5,616 nucleotides of DNA from Treponema sp. (lineage in GTDB: Bacteria > Spirochaetota > Spirochaetia > Treponematales > Breznakiellaceae), in NCBI GenBank assembly GCA_031273405.1, contig JAISRW010000176.1, forward strand, positions 1-5,616, read 5' to 3'. Positions 5,230 to 5,616 of the stretch are shown one piece after another. Position 1 is the stretch's first letter. Every line of letters starts with the position of its first letter. Position numbers and translations under genes: made by a program. The notes below the pieces were generated by a model that was not told the origin of the DNA, ran no database searches, and saw only the letters and a list, made by a program, of their open reading frames with translations.

Positions 5230-5375
5230 CTAGGAGCCTGTTGTGCTTGTGGATTTTTTCGTCATTAATGACGCAAAAATCCCGATTTTCGGGGCTGCTT
5301 TGGGAGTTTGTAAGGTAAAAAATCGCTTTGTAGGCGATTTTTTGAGATTATGCGCGAAGCGCAACAAACTGCTAG
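5230..5375 (+). repeat. Intergenic structured repeat, copy R (complete, 146 bp)
   Basis: It begins CTAGGAGCCTGTTGTGC and ends GCGCAACAAACTGCTAG; these ends are imperfect inverted repeats, both with CTAG at the edge. Inside, in order: a near-perfect 32-bp palindrome (GGATTTTT 5251-5258 with AAAAATCC 5275-5282 around CGTCATTAATGACG), hairpin CCCGATTTTCGGG (5281-5293), AGTTTGT (5304-5310) that pairs with ACAAACT (5364-5370), hairpin AAAAAATCGC/GCGATTTTTT (5317-5343) and hairpin TGCGC-GAA-GCGCA (5351-5363). The same plan appears in copy L. It lies between two minus-strand genes, and its last CTAG contains the stop codon of the gene at 5372-5616. It encodes nothing convincing on either strand. It may be a MITE-like palindromic repeat or a conserved RNA or terminator unit. 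Confidence 0.8.
5317..5343. terminator. Bidirectional rho-independent terminator within copy R
   Basis: AAAAAATCGC (5317-5326) pairs with GCGATTTTTT (5334-5343) around a 7-nt loop. Both strands read a stem followed by T residues, so it can terminate either way. On the minus strand it lies 28 nt after the stop codon of the partial gene at 5372-5616 and would separate it from the operon promoter. Confidence 0.7.
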
Positions 5376-5616
5376 AGTATGGGAATCCCGAAGACAAGGC
5401 CCAGGGAAAAGGCCCGGTCAGCGTCGAAGGCGTCGGTCACTATGGCGTCAATGACAAACTTAAATTTGCTTAAAGTCGGAATGGATGCCAGATCTATCCT
5501 GATGCCCGAATTCAGAACCCCCCGGTAAGCGGAATAGGCGCCTATGGGTTCGATGCTGTAAGAAAAGTTGGAAAAATCCGTGACCCAGTGGATATAATTC
5601 TGAAATATCTTGGGAA
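5372..5616 (-). CDS. C-terminal end of an uncharacterised, probably outer-membrane beta-barrel protein (partial)
   Basis: The minus strand from 5614 reads 80 codons without interruption to TAG at 5372-5374; the 5' end is outside the window. Seen: alternating polar and hydrophobic stretches such as GIRIDLAS, FKFVIDAIVTDAF and the end AFSLGLVFGIPIL, with many aromatic residues (NYIHW, FSNFSYS). This suits closing beta-strands of a membrane barrel, though it ends in Leu and not in the common Phe. No family was recognised, and the barrel reading is an inference. The other two minus frames contain stops, and the overlapping plus-strand frame is a shadow. Its stop codon lies inside the terminal CTAG of repeat copy R, so repeat and gene share their edge. 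It lies upstream of the operon on the same strand but is separated by a terminator and a promoter. Confidence 0.7.
   Translation of the reverse strand, partial: PKIFQNYIHWVTDFSNFSYSIEPIGAYSAYRGVLNSGIRIDLASIPTLSKFKFVIDAIVTDAFDADRAFSLGLVFGIPIL

Noticed and set aside
5243..5473. Plus-strand open frame running through repeat R into the partial gene
   Set aside because: It starts inside the repeat hairpins and continues antisense to a better minus-strand coding frame, with no ribosome site seen. Its LCAKR stretch only reflects the repeat shared with fragment T.
1..5616. CRISPR array, tRNA or rRNA genes
   Set aside because: No regularly spaced repeats with unique spacers and no cloverleaf or rRNA signatures were seen.

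Overview
The window is one operon on the minus strand, with intergenic repeat elements around it and apparently one inside it. The reading order, right to left, is: split transketolase N-terminal subunit (3987-4946, TTG start), transketolase C-terminal subunit (3041-3997, GTG start), two paralogous TIM-barrel sugar isomerase/epimerase-type proteins (2226-3026 and 1381-2175), and a Gfo/Idh/MocA-type NAD(P)-dependent dehydrogenase (167-1369). Gaps are short or negative (an 11-nt overlap, then 14, 50 and 11 nt), each gene has a GGAG-type Shine-Dalgarno, and one perfect-consensus sigma-70-type promoter (TTGACA, 17 nt, TATAAT) lies at 5124-5152. The set looks like cytoplasmic catabolism of an unusual sugar: oxidise or isomerise it, then move a two-carbon unit with a TPP enzyme. 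The exact substrate cannot be read from the sequence.

Right of the operon, 5372-5616 holds the last 80 codons of another minus-strand gene that resembles the end of an outer-membrane beta-barrel protein. The gap between it and the operon holds, from right to left, a 146-bp structured repeat (copy R, 5230-5375), an AT-rich stretch with a 13-bp tandem repeat, the promoter, and a roughly 140-bp hairpin-rich segment that looks like the right end (omega-RNA region) of an IS200/IS605-type transposon with no transposase. Because the promoter lies beyond that segment, the operon mRNA should start with it as a structured leader of about 170 nt.

Left of the operon, 1-119 is a second copy (L) of the same repeat family in opposite orientation, cut by the window edge. 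L and R align closely outside a central hairpin. Most differences are transitions, and several change both sides of a stem, so base pairing is kept. A third, partial copy (T, 4007-4064) is recognisable inside the 3' end of the transketolase N-subunit gene, where it encodes an unusual C-terminal tail. This family is the most unusual thing in the window.

Organism: a bacterium with moderately GC-rich genes, AT-rich intergenic DNA, strong GGAG ribosome sites, and probably an outer membrane. The gene style would suit a gut or environmental spirochaete (Treponema-like), but that is an impression and not something the sequence proves.
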